This document shows positions 1 through 8,603 of a DNA stretch of 64,000 nucleotides, in pieces. Origin of the DNA: Marinobacter sp. SS21. GTDB lineage: Bacteria > Pseudomonadota > Gammaproteobacteria > Pseudomonadales > Oleiphilaceae. Numbering within the stretch: position 1 is the stretch's first letter; the number at the start of each line of letters is the position of its first letter. The notes beneath the pieces were generated by a model, which was given only the letters and a program-made list of their open reading frames with translations, searched no databases and was not told the origin of the DNA. Location of the stretch: positions 62,001 to 126,000 of the forward strand of contig NZ_JAQNDA010000005.1 in assembly GCF_028369065.1 (NCBI RefSeq), written 5' to 3'. The translations under genes were made by a program, and so were the position numbers.

Positions 1-505
1 GCAGGTTGGGCCTTGATGCGGTTCGCTGCGCTCACCGGCATCCTACAGGACGACGGAGGTTTGATGGCTTTGGTCAGGTTCGTTGGGTGACTAGTGCTCC
101 CAGCGGACAAAAGGCTCCGGGTTTGATTGCTGCCTTGTCATTCGTAGGATGCGGTGAGCGAAGCGAACCGCATCGTTCGCGCCTGTTTCGCAGGTTGGGC
201 CTTGATGCGGTTCGCTGCGCTCACCGGCATCCTACAGGATGACGGAGGTTTGATGGTTTTGGTCAGGTTCGTTGGGTGACTTGTTTTCCCGGCGGACACA
301 AGGCCCCGGGTTTGATTGCTGCCTGGTCATTCGTAGGATGCGGTGAGCGAAGCGAACCTCATCGTTCGCGCCTGTTTCGCAGGTTGGGCCTTGATGCGGT
401 TCGCTGCGCTCACCGGCATCCTACAGGATGACGGAGGTTCGATGGCTTTGGTCAGGTTCGTTGGGTGACTTGTTTTCCCGGCCGACAAGTTCCTCGAACG
501 ATTGC
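1..505. repeat. 189-bp tandem array of REP-like inverted repeats
   Basis: A 189-bp unit is repeated in tandem: the word CAGGTTGGGCCTTGATGCGG starts at 2, 191 and 380, giving about 2.6 copies, with the first copy cut by the window edge. Each unit carries a left arm (GATGCGGTTCGCTGCGCTCA followed by a CATCCTAC end) and a right arm that is nearly its reverse complement (starting GTAGGATGCGGTGAGCG), so each unit can fold as a large hairpin or pair with its neighbours. The array lies just downstream of the lipoprotein gene at 506-1108. Short open frames across it are by-products of the repeat and are not called as genes. It looks like a BIME-type REP cluster related to the one at 6205-6470. Confidence 0.85.
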
Positions 506-1108
506 TTACCATCCTTCAAGCGGGATGCCGTGCTCTTGGAGGTAGGCGCCGTGTTCTTTGAGGTAGTCTTCCGTGCGCACCTTGAAGGCATTAAGGTTAC
601 CTTCTACTTCGACGGCGGGTACGCGCATGACTTCCTCGGCGTTGGATTTCTGGCTCATTATCCAGACTACTACCTCCCCACCAGGGGCTAGGCCCAGAAC
701 CAAATTGTTCCTTGGCAAATAACGGACTTCGCCCTGCTGAGTTATCGTGGGAGCTGGTACGCGCATGCGTTCCTCCAAGTCCGGTGGGATTTTGAGCAGA
801 GTGGAATAGTATTTCTGTTCGGCAAAGGAAAACCAATGTAAGGCAATCAGGTTGGGAAAGGGGTCCATTGGGCCACCAGACCCAAAGGGACCATTGGGAC
901 CTTTCCAACAGCACTCCACTCCTCCGCCAATGGGACCCCGCCAACTCCGTATGCCAGATTTTTCCAGGTGGGCATTGAGAAGCCACATTTTGTAGTGTTG
1001 GGGGGCTGCGATGGAAATATCCCAGTCTATGTCATCATTGCTCCAGGCGGCGCAGCCCGTCAGTGCTGCGATCACTCCGGCCATAATCATCATGCTAACG
1101 ACTTTCAT
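506..1108 (-). CDS. DUF2931-like lipoprotein, probable immunity protein for the adjacent lipase effector
   Basis: A 200-residue protein with a lipoprotein signal peptide (MKVVSMMIMAGVIAALTGC, lipobox LTGC, Cys19), so it should be lipidated and exported. The remainder resembles DUF2931 proteins in its spaced aromatic residues and a central HWFSFAEQKYYSTLL segment. DUF2931 lipoproteins are often encoded beside DUF2235 lipases and are thought to protect against them. The start has a good ribosome site (AAGGA, about 7 bases upstream). It lies only 9 bases downstream of the DUF2235 gene on the same strand, the usual effector-immunity arrangement. The family call is from pattern recognition and the immunity role is inferred from context. 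Confidence 0.7.
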   Translation of the reverse strand: MKVVSMMIMAGVIAALTGCAAWSNDDIDWDISIAAPQHYKMWLLNAHLEKSGIRSWRGPIGGGVECCWKGPNGPFGSGGPMDPFPNLIALHWFSFAEQKYYSTLLKIPPDLEERMRVPAPTITQQGEVRYLPRNNLVLGLAPGGEVVVWIMSQKSNAEEVMRVPAVEVEGNLNAFKVRTEDYLKEHGAYLQEHGIPLEGW

Positions 1109-1117
1109 ACCCAGTCC

Positions 1118-3199
1118 TTACCTATTGGGATAGACAATTCTTTCACCGGATGTAGTTGGAATGTTGGGACCGAAGTTTCGGGATAAACGAAGTGAAACTG
1201 GCGTATTTAGGGTCATGAACTTGATTGGATTGTAGTGCGCCGAGTAGTGAGTATATCGTTGCCGAATCAAGTTCCGCTGATTCGTTGTTAAAGAAGGCCT
1301 GTCGGAGCCTGTAGAAATTTGCTCCAAAATTGTGTTTGTGATGGGGACGAGTTCACTGGGCAGGCGAACCGATTCATCTTCTGGATCGATACTGTCCAAT
1401 GGCACTCCGGCGTTAGTCGCCAGTTGGTGCATTACTCGAAGTGTCACTCGGGAAAATTCGCCACGAACCTGGCGCACCATCCTGAGTGCTAGTTCTACTC
1501 GCCCCGATGGTGCAGGATGTTCTGAAGCGTATTCATATATATGCAGGTTGGCATCACTCTCTGGTCCCAGATCACTGGGGGATGGGGCTAGGCGTTCAGA
1601 AGGCTGCACTGGAAGGCAAAATTCACCAATCCATCCTTCCTCTTCTTTCTCTCGCTTCAGGGCCTCCAGAGTGTCCCATTGCATCGATTGCTCCGGCCAC
1701 TTTATCCGGTCAATTGGCACCTGGTGAAGGGGGCTGATTAAAATATCCTCACGTTGACTATCACCATAGCCTCCCCCAATGTCAGAGTGGACACCAGGCA
1801 GGCTGCACTCCCGGAAGTTGGCGGGCAGGTTGCCATCGGGACTTCGCAAGCTGTTCAGCGCAAAGTTCTTGCGGTGCTCGTCAGCGGCGGTCAGATGCAC
1901 GGCCTGTTCAACAGTCTTCGGATTCAGGTAGACATTTACCGGAGCATTGACATCATTGCTCGGCACCCAGTCTCCGTTAGTTGGATTGATGATAGCGGCT
2001 ACACAGTCGAATAGACCGACAAAGCGGATGGTAACTCGTTCAGGCCAATCGATTCCTTTGGCGTTAAAGGCTTTTCCTAATGCGCCCTCTGGGCCAAGGC
2101 TGATTTCATGGGCGGCATGACGTGCCGAAGCAGCACCGCGACTGAAACCAAATAAGTCGATTGTAAAGGTGGTGATTCTCTTTCGTAGTTCTAAGTCATG
2201 AACCCTGCGAGCCAGTTGTTTAAACGCTTTCTCTACCTGACGAATTATGCCTGTCTCACCTAAACCAGTGATCATACCAACGGGAGAGTCATCATCTCCG
2301 GACTGGGTGCCAATTCCTGGTGCATAAAGCCAGAATCGGTGCATGGCTTTGTGTTGTTGGAAATCCTGGGACTCGATATACAGATCCCTCAGCTTCGCCA
2401 CATTACTCGGCGCATTGGCATAGCTATCCCCCAGCAGCAGCCCCAAACGATATTGGCACTCTTCCTCGGAAATCTCCCCCCGCTCCAGGGGATCGGTGCA
2501 CGTTGCGTTCACTTGCGCCTCCAGCGCCCGGGAGTTGTCGGCATTGTTCAGCGTGCCATCGGTAAACAGCCCCACTTCAAGGTAAATTTCCGGGCTTGGC
2601 TCCGGCGTTGGTTGCTCCGGCGCGGTGGCAGGCGAGGGCAAAGGCGAGGGTAAAGGCGCGATCGGCCTTGCCGGAAAAGGAGTCTGAGAGTTGGCTGAGG
2701 GTTGCTGTTGCACAGCGTCTTCCTTGCTCTTGAGCCTGAGTTCCTGAGCAAGGTTGCTGGCGGGCAGGGTGCCGATGCCGCCGGCTTCGTGGCGGGCTAG
2801 TTGTTGCGGGGTAACGCCGCGGTCATTGAGGCTGTTCAGGCCGTGTCTCAGCGCCCAGGGGGCGTCGTGGCCATTCAGCACCCAGTGTCCCCGGCCCTGG
2901 CCCAGTGCCGGCTCGTTCCAGCGAATCACCGGGTCGAACGGTCGGCCGTCGCCCACGCCGTACACCAGCCAGAGTTGGCCGCTGCCGATCTTCCGCAGGA
3001 CGTCCTCTACCAGTCGGGAACGGTCTCGGGCCCGGACGCCATGGGCGGGCAGCGGGGTGAGCAACCGCTCCAGATTAAATCGGCCAGAGTGGTCGGCAAG
3101 GATCAGGCTGCGTGCCCTTTGGGCCGCAGCGTAGGGCGCTTCCAGGTTGGGCAGGTCCGCCGCCACCAGGTCGCTGGTTTTGAGAATTTTCACCGTCAT
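1118..3199 (-). CDS. DUF2235 (Tle1-type) lipase, probable type VI secretion effector
   Basis: About 693 residues. Residues 1 to about 160 are a domain I do not recognise. A proline-rich linker follows (about 175-204), then a DUF2235 alpha/beta-hydrolase domain beginning at LEVGLFTDGTLNN. The nucleophile motif is GFSRG (Ser near 353), with a likely acid in FVGLFD (near 398) and a His in PGVHSDIGGGY (near 471). DUF2235 proteins include the Tle1 phospholipases delivered by type VI secretion into the periplasm of rival cells. There is no signal peptide, as expected for such cargo. The ATG at 3199 is used; a TTG 14 codons upstream (3241) is the alternative, and neither has a strong ribosome site. 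No vgrG, PAAR or adaptor gene is next to it, so it is an orphan effector candidate. Confidence 0.8.
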   Translation of the reverse strand: MTVKILKTSDLVAADLPNLEAPYAAAQRARSLILADHSGRFNLERLLTPLPAHGVRARDRSRLVEDVLRKIGSGQLWLVYGVGDGRPFDPVIRWNEPALGQGRGHWVLNGHDAPWALRHGLNSLNDRGVTPQQLARHEAGGIGTLPASNLAQELRLKSKEDAVQQQPSANSQTPFPARPIAPLPSPLPSPATAPEQPTPEPSPEIYLEVGLFTDGTLNNADNSRALEAQVNATCTDPLERGEISEEECQYRLGLLLGDSYANAPSNVAKLRDLYIESQDFQQHKAMHRFWLYAPGIGTQSGDDDSPVGMITGLGETGIIRQVEKAFKQLARRVHDLELRKRITTFTIDLFGFSRGAASARHAAHEISLGPEGALGKAFNAKGIDWPERVTIRFVGLFDCVAAIINPTNGDWVPSNDVNAPVNVYLNPKTVEQAVHLTAADEHRKNFALNSLRSPDGNLPANFRECSLPGVHSDIGGGYGDSQREDILISPLHQVPIDRIKWPEQSMQWDTLEALKREKEEEGWIGEFCLPVQPSERLAPSPSDLGPESDANLHIYEYASEHPAPSGRVELALRMVRQVRGEFSRVTLRVMHQLATNAGVPLDSIDPEDESVRLPSELVPITNTILEQISTGSDRPSLTTNQRNLIRQRYTHYSAHYNPIKFMTLNTPVSLRLSRNFGPNIPTTSGERIVYPNR

Positions 3200-3303
3200 C
3201 CATCCATAGTTGACGTTGTTGGGTCGTTTCAGCAGCTCCAAGCCTACAGTGTCGGCGGGGGATGCGGTGGGGGCTCTGTCACAGAACGGTCACGGGGCTT
3301 GGG

Positions 3304-4320
3304 CTATGGGCTGGGCAGCTGGTCCTGGTTACGGTAGGCCAGCGGGCTAACGCCGGTCCAGTGCTTGAAGGCCCGGGAGAAGGCGCCCGGTTCGGCAAAG
3401 CCCAGGCGGTTGGAAATGTCGGCAATGCTGAGGTTCTGCCGCGTCAACATGGTCACGGCCTGGTCCCGGCGCAGGTTGTCCTTGATCTTCTGGTAGGAGC
3501 TGCCTTCGGCCTTGAGCTTGCGGCTCAGGGTGTAGGCGGTCATGTGCAATTGTTCGGCCACCCGGTCCTGGTTGGGCAGTTTTCCTGCTTCCGAGGCCTC
3601 CAACAGCTGGCGCACCTGGGTGGTGACGCTGTTGTCTTCTTCGGTCCAGATCAGCAGGTCCCGTGGCGAATTGCGGACAAAGTCGTCCAGCTCTTCCGAG
3701 CTGCGGGTCACCGGCATGGTGAGGTATTGCTTGCTGAAAAACAGGCTGTTGCGACGGCGGTCGAAGTGGCACTGGCACGGGAACACGAACCGGTACTCGT
3801 CAAAGTGCGGCGGCAAGGGGTGCATGAAGGTGGCGTGACTGAGCACGATCTTGCGGCCAATCATCCAGCCCACCAGCCGGTGCCACACCAGCAGCAGCCA
3901 CTCGATGAGGAAGTTGTCCGGGTCCAGCTCCGGGTGGTGGTGGGTCAGGCTCAGTTCCACCTCGTCACCTTCCAGGTTGAGGTCGATCTGGATGTCTTCT
4001 GAAAACAGCCGATAACAGCGGATGCTCTGGCGGATCACGTCTTCCAGGTTGGCGCCATGCACCACCAGTGATCCCATCAGGTGGAAATGACCGATACGAC
4101 AGGGCCGGGTCGTGCGGCCCATAAATTCGTCGTCCAGGGTTTTCCAGGTCAGCCGGAACAGCCGGATGAACTGCTCGGTGGGTACCCGGGCCTTGGGTTC
4201 GTGGACCAGCTCCGGGTCAATGTCCCGGCTCGCCAGTAAGGCGTCCACGTCGCGGCCGGTCTTCTCCAGCCCGTAGAGGACGGCACGGGCGTAGTGGGAT
4301 GAGAAGGTCAGGTTTTTCAT
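3304..4320 (-). CDS. AraC-family transcriptional regulator (OruR-like architecture)
   Basis: About 338 residues. The N-terminal two-thirds resembles the arabinose-binding-like domain of the OruR/ArgR group of AraC proteins (PF12625-like). The C-terminal third is a double helix-turn-helix AraC domain, with the second reading helix in SIADISNRLGFAEPGAFSRA and the typical FKHWTGVSPLAYR end. It is divergent from the acyl-CoA synthetase gene at 4545, and the intervening DNA carries 21-bp direct repeats, so it probably controls that gene and itself. ATG at 4320 is preferred over a TTG eight codons earlier; an AGGAG lies 15 bases upstream of the ATG, rather far. The effector is unknown, and a carboxylate or acyl compound would fit its neighbour. 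Confidence 0.88.
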   Translation of the reverse strand: MKNLTFSSHYARAVLYGLEKTGRDVDALLASRDIDPELVHEPKARVPTEQFIRLFRLTWKTLDDEFMGRTTRPCRIGHFHLMGSLVVHGANLEDVIRQSIRCYRLFSEDIQIDLNLEGDEVELSLTHHHPELDPDNFLIEWLLLVWHRLVGWMIGRKIVLSHATFMHPLPPHFDEYRFVFPCQCHFDRRRNSLFFSKQYLTMPVTRSSEELDDFVRNSPRDLLIWTEEDNSVTTQVRQLLEASEAGKLPNQDRVAEQLHMTAYTLSRKLKAEGSSYQKIKDNLRRDQAVTMLTRQNLSIADISNRLGFAEPGAFSRAFKHWTGVSPLAYRNQDQLPSP

Positions 4321-4458
4321 GAACGCGGACAGTGGCTCCTGCAAAACTTGTCAAGTTATCTGCTGAATCCTGTCATTCTGTTGCTAAACGCCTTTCCTTA
4401 ACCTGATTTGACAGCCTTCTGAGCGGTGGTTGCAGCCAGCGAGCTTAAGTCACTCACC

Positions 4459-4530
4459 ACAAATCGCAAGTTTCTAACAACATATCGCAGGTTACTAGCA
4501 ACAAATCGCAGGTTACTAACAACAAATCAA
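4459..4530. promoter_or_regulatory. 21-bp direct repeats, probable AraC-family operator
   Basis: ACAAATCGCA (one copy ACATATCGCA) begins at 4459, 4480 and 4501, and a degenerate fourth copy ACAAATCAAA begins at 4522. The full unit is close to ACAAATCGCAGGTTACTAAC plus one base, so the period is exactly 21 bp, two helical turns. AraC/XylS proteins typically bind direct repeats 21 bp apart, and the GCA...GGTTA spacing recalls XylS-type half-sites. The array ends at the ribosome site of the synthetase gene, so binding close to the start codon could activate or block it. The link to the adjacent regulator is inferred. Confidence 0.65.
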
Positions 4531-4544
4531 AAGGGCAGGTGTTT

Positions 4545-6200
4545 ATGGACGCTATCAGCTACGACGAATTTGCGAACAATTTTTCGGTTGACTCGATCTT
4601 ACAGAATTTTCAGGGCAATTATAACGACGGCCTGAATGTCTGCACCGAAATCTGCGACCGCTACGCCAACGATGAGACGCGCGTAGGGTTGCGTTATGAA
4701 CGGGCCGATGGCCGCAGCGGCGAGATGACCTTTGCCGAACTCAAGCGTCGTTCCGCCCAATTCGCGGGTTTTCTAAAGTCCCGCGGCATTGGCAAGGGCG
4801 ATCGCGTGGCCTGTCTGCTGGGGCGTACCCCAGAGCTGATGATCTGTGTCTTGGGCGCCCTGCGGGTGGGGGCGGTGTATCAGCCGCTGTTCACCGCCTT
4901 CGGCTCCGGCGCCATCGAGTACCGCCTGGGCAAGGCCGGCACCAAGCTGATTGTCACCAATCCGGAGCAGTGGCCGAAACTGGCGGACGTTAACGATCTG
5001 CCGGAAACCATGCTGGTGGCAGAGGACGGCGCGGCGGCTGCAACCGAGGCGAACCACCTGTTCTGGCAAACTCTGGAGCAGCAGGCCGACCACTTCGAAC
5101 CGGTGCTGATCGGCCCGGAAGATCCGTTCCTGCAAATGTTTACCTCCGGCACCACCGGTAAATCGAAAGGGGTGACGGTACCGGCCAAGGCACTGCCGGC
5201 GTTTTGGATGTACATGCGCTACGCCATTGGCTTGCGCCAGGACGACAACTTCTGGAACGTGGCCGATCCCGGCTGGGCCTACGGGCTCTACTATGCGGTG
5301 GTTGGCCCGCTTTTGCTGGGCTGTACCACCCACTTCAACGAAGCTGGCTTCACCGCCGACAACACCCTGGAATTCCTGCGCAAGTACAACATCACCAACC
5401 TGGCGGCCGCCCCAACCGCCTATCGCCTGCTGAAGGCGAACGATTCGCTGGTGGCGGATTTTCCCGGCATTAACCTGCGGGTGGCGAGCAGTGCCGGTGA
5501 ACCCCTGAACCCGGAGGTGATCGGTTGGGTGAAGCGGCGCTTCGATTGCACCGTGTGCGATCACTATGGCCAGACCGAGACCGGCATGACCTCGGCCAAC
5601 TTCCACGAGTTGGGTCATCCTCACCGGGACGCCAGCATGGGCTATCAGATTCCCGGTTACCGCCTGGTGGCGCTGGATGCCGGGTTCAACGAGGTGGGCG
5701 TGGGTGAAACCGGCGAGCTGGCGATCGATATCGAGAATTCCCCGCTGTACTTCTTCCAGGGTTACACCTGGAATGAGAAGAGCCCGTTCCATGGCAAGTA
5801 TTACCTGACCGGCGATATTGTCATCAACAACGGCGACGGTGCCCATTCCTACACCGGCCGGGACGACGACATCATCGCCTCCGCGGGCTACCGGATTGGC
5901 CCGGCGGAGGTAGAGAGTTCACTGCTGGAACATGAGGCGGTGATCGAAAGCGCGGTAGTGGGCAAGCCGGATGCCAAGCGGGGCGCGATTGTGAAAGCCT
6001 ACGTGGTGGTCCGGCCGGAGTTTGATGGCAACGATCAGTTGGTAGAAGCGCTGCAGCACCATGTGCGGACCCGTTTGTCCACCCACTCCTACCCACGGGA
6101 AATCGAGTTCGTGGACGAGCTGCCCAAAACCTCCAGCGGCAAGATTCAGCGCTTCCTGCTGCGTCAGCAGGCGGAGGCCGAAGCCAAGCTGTCGGCCTGA
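4545..6200 (+). CDS. AMP-forming acyl-CoA synthetase
   Basis: 551 residues of the ANL superfamily, activating a carboxylic acid with ATP and CoA through an acyl-adenylate. The P-loop-like motif TSGTTGKSKG is at about 200-209. Also present are DHYGQTETG (A5 motif), YYLTGDIV (A7) and GRDDDIIASAGYRIGP (A8, hinge), and the catalytic lysine end KTSSGKIQRFLLR near the C terminus. Length and motifs fit acetyl-, propionyl- or medium-chain acyl-CoA synthetases; the substrate cannot be read from the sequence. The ATG at 4545 has AAGGGCAGG just upstream. The divergent AraC regulator and the 21-bp repeats suggest substrate-induced expression. A REP-like array follows the stop codon. Confidence 0.93.
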   Translation: MDAISYDEFANNFSVDSILQNFQGNYNDGLNVCTEICDRYANDETRVGLRYERADGRSGEMTFAELKRRSAQFAGFLKSRGIGKGDRVACLLGRTPELMICVLGALRVGAVYQPLFTAFGSGAIEYRLGKAGTKLIVTNPEQWPKLADVNDLPETMLVAEDGAAAATEANHLFWQTLEQQADHFEPVLIGPEDPFLQMFTSGTTGKSKGVTVPAKALPAFWMYMRYAIGLRQDDNFWNVADPGWAYGLYYAVVGPLLLGCTTHFNEAGFTADNTLEFLRKYNITNLAAAPTAYRLLKANDSLVADFPGINLRVASSAGEPLNPEVIGWVKRRFDCTVCDHYGQTETGMTSANFHELGHPHRDASMGYQIPGYRLVALDAGFNEVGVGETGELAIDIENSPLYFFQGYTWNEKSPFHGKYYLTGDIVINNGDGAHSYTGRDDDIIASAGYRIGPAEVESSLLEHEAVIESAVVGKPDAKRGAIVKAYVVVRPEFDGNDQLVEALQHHVRTRLSTHSYPREIEFVDELPKTSSGKIQRFLLRQQAEAEAKLSA

Positions 6201-6204
6201 CCAG

Positions 6205-6470
6205 GATTGATGCGGTTCGGCTACGCCTCACCACATCCTACGAGTGATCCAGCTCGCTAGGATGTGGCGAGCAGAGCGAACCGTATCAATGCCTTCCAGG
6301 TAAGCCGGCTCGATGGATGCGGTTCGGCTAGGCCTCACCGCATCCTTCGAGTGATCCAGCTTGGTAGGATGTGGTGAGCAGAGCGAACCGCATCAGTGCC
6401 ATCGAGGTTAGCCGGCTCAACTGATGCGGTTCGGTTATGCCTCTCCGCGTCCTGCGGGTGAACCTGCGCC
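6205..6470. repeat. 107-bp tandem array of REP-like inverted repeats
   Basis: The word GATGCGGTTCGG begins at 6209, 6316 and 6423, a 107-bp period with about 2.4 copies. Each full unit has a left arm (GATGCGGTTCGGCTACGCCT, continuing to CACATCCTACG) and an inverted right arm (TAGGATGTGGCGAGCAGAGC, continuing to GAACC and the ATCA end) separated by about 15 bases. The array fills the space between two convergent genes, a typical place for REP/BIME elements. The core is the same family as the array at 1-505 but with a different spacer. No REP-associated transposase is present in this window. Confidence 0.82.
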
Positions 6471-6483
6471 CGTGGGGGATGTC

Positions 6484-8400
6484 TTACAGCGCCGACTGGC
6501 CGTCAGAACTCAGCAACGGCAGCGACACCTCGCCACTGACCTGAACCAGCCAGCTCGCCAGATCCCGGGAGAAGGCGCCGACAAAGGTGGGGTGCTGGCC
6601 ATACAGCATCAGCACCAGCTGGTCCCCGGCCCGCAGTCGTTCGGCAATACCCACCAGCTCCAGGTCGTGTGCACCGAAGCCCCGTACCGGCATTACCTGC
6701 TCGTCGATCAGTTCCGGCACGCTCAAACCGTTGCGGATGACTCCGACACCCACATACATCATGGCATCGCAGGTGCCCAGGTGGAGAATCGGATCGGTTG
6801 CCTCCAGACACTGCTCATCGAGCGACTCCAGCCCGGTGCCAACCGTCAAGGTCGCGGTGGGGATGCCGGCGATCACGCCATCGTCTTCCAGTGTGGTCAG
6901 CGGCACGATCACCGGTACCGGGTTCGCGCCCAACACTACCGGAACCGGCGTGTTGAGAACCGGGATGGCAATCGGGAACGGCGCCCCGCCGACGGTTACC
7001 TCCGGCGCATAGACCGCATCGCCCGGGGCCAGGGTGTAGCAGATTTGCTGGCCGCTGGTGATTACCTCGTCGGCATGGCCGCGGCCCAGCAGTTTTTCAT
7101 CGAACCAGGCTACGGTGGCGTCGTTGATGTTGATGTCGCCACAGTCGGTCAGAGCGCCCAGGCCCTCGGTGGCGAACTCGGGAAGGGCTTCGCCGTAGAA
7201 ACCGAGACTTTGCAGGGTTTCCTGAACCAGACCGGCACTGGGGGCGAGGTAATGATGGCTGAAGGGGTAGGTCAGCAGGCGCACGTCACCCCCGGCCTTT
7301 TTCATGCTCAGGTAGTTCTCGTAGGCATCGTTGAAGGGGAACAGGCTGTCCCGCATGCCCTGGAACATCAGCACATCCACCGGGTACTGGTTGGTACGGG
7401 CGGTCTTGACGATGTAGCGGCCATCGCCGGTGACGGGGACTCGGCCGGTGATCGGGTCCAGCAGGTAACTTTGGGTGTTGCCGCTATCCAGCAGCTCCAG
7501 TCCCCGTTCGTTATCGAAGAAGTAGCTGGGGCTGTGATAGTGAACGAAGTCCAACATCGGCTCCGGGAACCGGTTCTGCAGCAAGCCGTCGAGAATGGAC
7601 GAGCGCAGCAACGGGTCCATGGAGCCGCCGCTGCCGGCATCGCCCACAAGCGCCAGGAACAGCAGCCAATAGTTCTTGGTGACATCGCCGGGGTTGAGGC
7701 TGTAGGTCAGATCGTGCCAGGTGATCTGGGGCACCATGGCGTCCATACGATGGTCTGGATCGACGTTGTAGAGCAGGTACTGGAACCCGCCGCCGTAACT
7801 GCCGCCCACGGCACCGAGCAGCAGGTTGTCGTCCCGGTACTTGAGGAAGTCCAGGTGGGTCTCGGCCCAGTCCACAATCTGTACCAGGTCTTCACCGGCG
7901 TAATCCGGGTCCATGACCCGGACAGTACCACCGCTTTCGCCATGGCCACGCTGATCGATGCTGATCACGGTGTAACCGGCTTCGATCAAGGGCAAGATGG
8001 GGGATAGCGGATCGGTGCCGGCCTCGGTGGTGCGAGTACCGCTGAAGCCGTGACCCTGAAGAATCAGCGGGTGCTTGTCCTGGCAATCGAGGCTGGCGGG
8101 CTCGAACACTTCAAACACAATCGCAGCCCCGTCCACCCGGGAGGGCATTTCCACCCGGTAGTGGCGACCACCGTCGGGCAGGGCGTCGGCGCTGCAGGAA
8201 GCGGGGGGAAGAGCGCTGATACTGGCCGGAAGCGGCCGCTGTGGTCCTTCTACCGTATCGCCCGCCACCACGGGGCTGTCCCGGCTGATCAAGGTTGAGC
8301 TGGTGGCACCCTCCAGGGAGCTGTCGCCGCTTCCGCCACCACAGGCACCCAAAAGAAGGGCGCCCGCGCTCAAAAGCACGGCTGCCATTGGTTTGTTCAT
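6484..8400 (-). CDS. Alpha/beta-hydrolase lipoprotein
   Basis: 638 residues. The N terminus MNKPMAAVLLSAGALLLGAC ends in a lipobox (LLGAC), followed by a flexible GGGSGDSS stretch, so the protein is probably anchored in the envelope. A hydrolase core follows: GHGFSG (oxyanion region), ISIDQRGHGESGG, and the nucleophile elbow GGSYGGG with Ser near 201. The length and a late-placed DVLMFQGMRDSLFPF segment recall CocE/X-Pro-peptidase-like or esterase families with extra C-terminal domains. The substrate is unknown. It is monocistronic and convergent with the acyl-CoA synthetase, with a CRP-like palindrome upstream. ATG at 8400 has an AAAGG ribosome site. Confidence 0.85.
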   Translation of the reverse strand: MNKPMAAVLLSAGALLLGACGGGSGDSSLEGATSSTLISRDSPVVAGDTVEGPQRPLPASISALPPASCSADALPDGGRHYRVEMPSRVDGAAIVFEVFEPASLDCQDKHPLILQGHGFSGTRTTEAGTDPLSPILPLIEAGYTVISIDQRGHGESGGTVRVMDPDYAGEDLVQIVDWAETHLDFLKYRDDNLLLGAVGGSYGGGFQYLLYNVDPDHRMDAMVPQITWHDLTYSLNPGDVTKNYWLLFLALVGDAGSGGSMDPLLRSSILDGLLQNRFPEPMLDFVHYHSPSYFFDNERGLELLDSGNTQSYLLDPITGRVPVTGDGRYIVKTARTNQYPVDVLMFQGMRDSLFPFNDAYENYLSMKKAGGDVRLLTYPFSHHYLAPSAGLVQETLQSLGFYGEALPEFATEGLGALTDCGDININDATVAWFDEKLLGRGHADEVITSGQQICYTLAPGDAVYAPEVTVGGAPFPIAIPVLNTPVPVVLGANPVPVIVPLTTLEDDGVIAGIPTATLTVGTGLESLDEQCLEATDPILHLGTCDAMMYVGVGVIRNGLSVPELIDEQVMPVRGFGAHDLELVGIAERLRAGDQLVLMLYGQHPTFVGAFSRDLASWLVQVSGEVSLPLLSSDGQSAL

Positions 8401-8433
8401 AACGTCGCCTTTTGTAATTGTTTATTCGCGAAG

Positions 8434-8459
8434 GTCACACCCTGTGACGTATGTCACAT
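8434..8459. promoter_or_regulatory. CRP/Vfr-like palindrome
   Basis: TGTGA (8443-8447), six bases, then TCACA (8454-8458) is a perfect match to the CRP consensus. A second interlocked palindrome, GTCACA (8434-8439), three bases, TGTGAC (8443-8448), shares the middle half-site. It is centred about 50 bases upstream of the start of the hydrolase lipoprotein gene (start 8400, minus strand). Cyclic-AMP-dependent control by a CRP or Vfr homologue is inferred. Confidence 0.6.
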
Positions 8460-8603
8460 TATCGGCGTCGGAATGGTTAGTGGATGGCCAAGCAGCCGTC
8501 ATTCCGTGTCGATTTGGTCAAAATGCAGCCAGGGGCGGGCGTGGGCAAGGCAGGCGGCGGAGCGGGCACCGCAGGCCCGCCCGGAACAAAGAGGAGCTGT
8601 TAA

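Noticed and set aside
6..242. An open frame of 78 codons at the window start
   Set aside because: It repeats the same peptide because it is translated from the 189-bp tandem repeat. No ribosome site or family.
1..505. CRISPR array
   Set aside because: Repeats are 189 bp and contiguous, with no unique spacers, and no cas genes are near.
6484..8007. Long plus-strand frame over the hydrolase lipoprotein
   Set aside because: No family signature; the minus strand encodes a clear lipoprotein hydrolase with catalytic motifs.
8540..8603. Terminator after phoH
   Set aside because: GCGGGC and GCCCGC pair, but no T-run follows on the minus strand.
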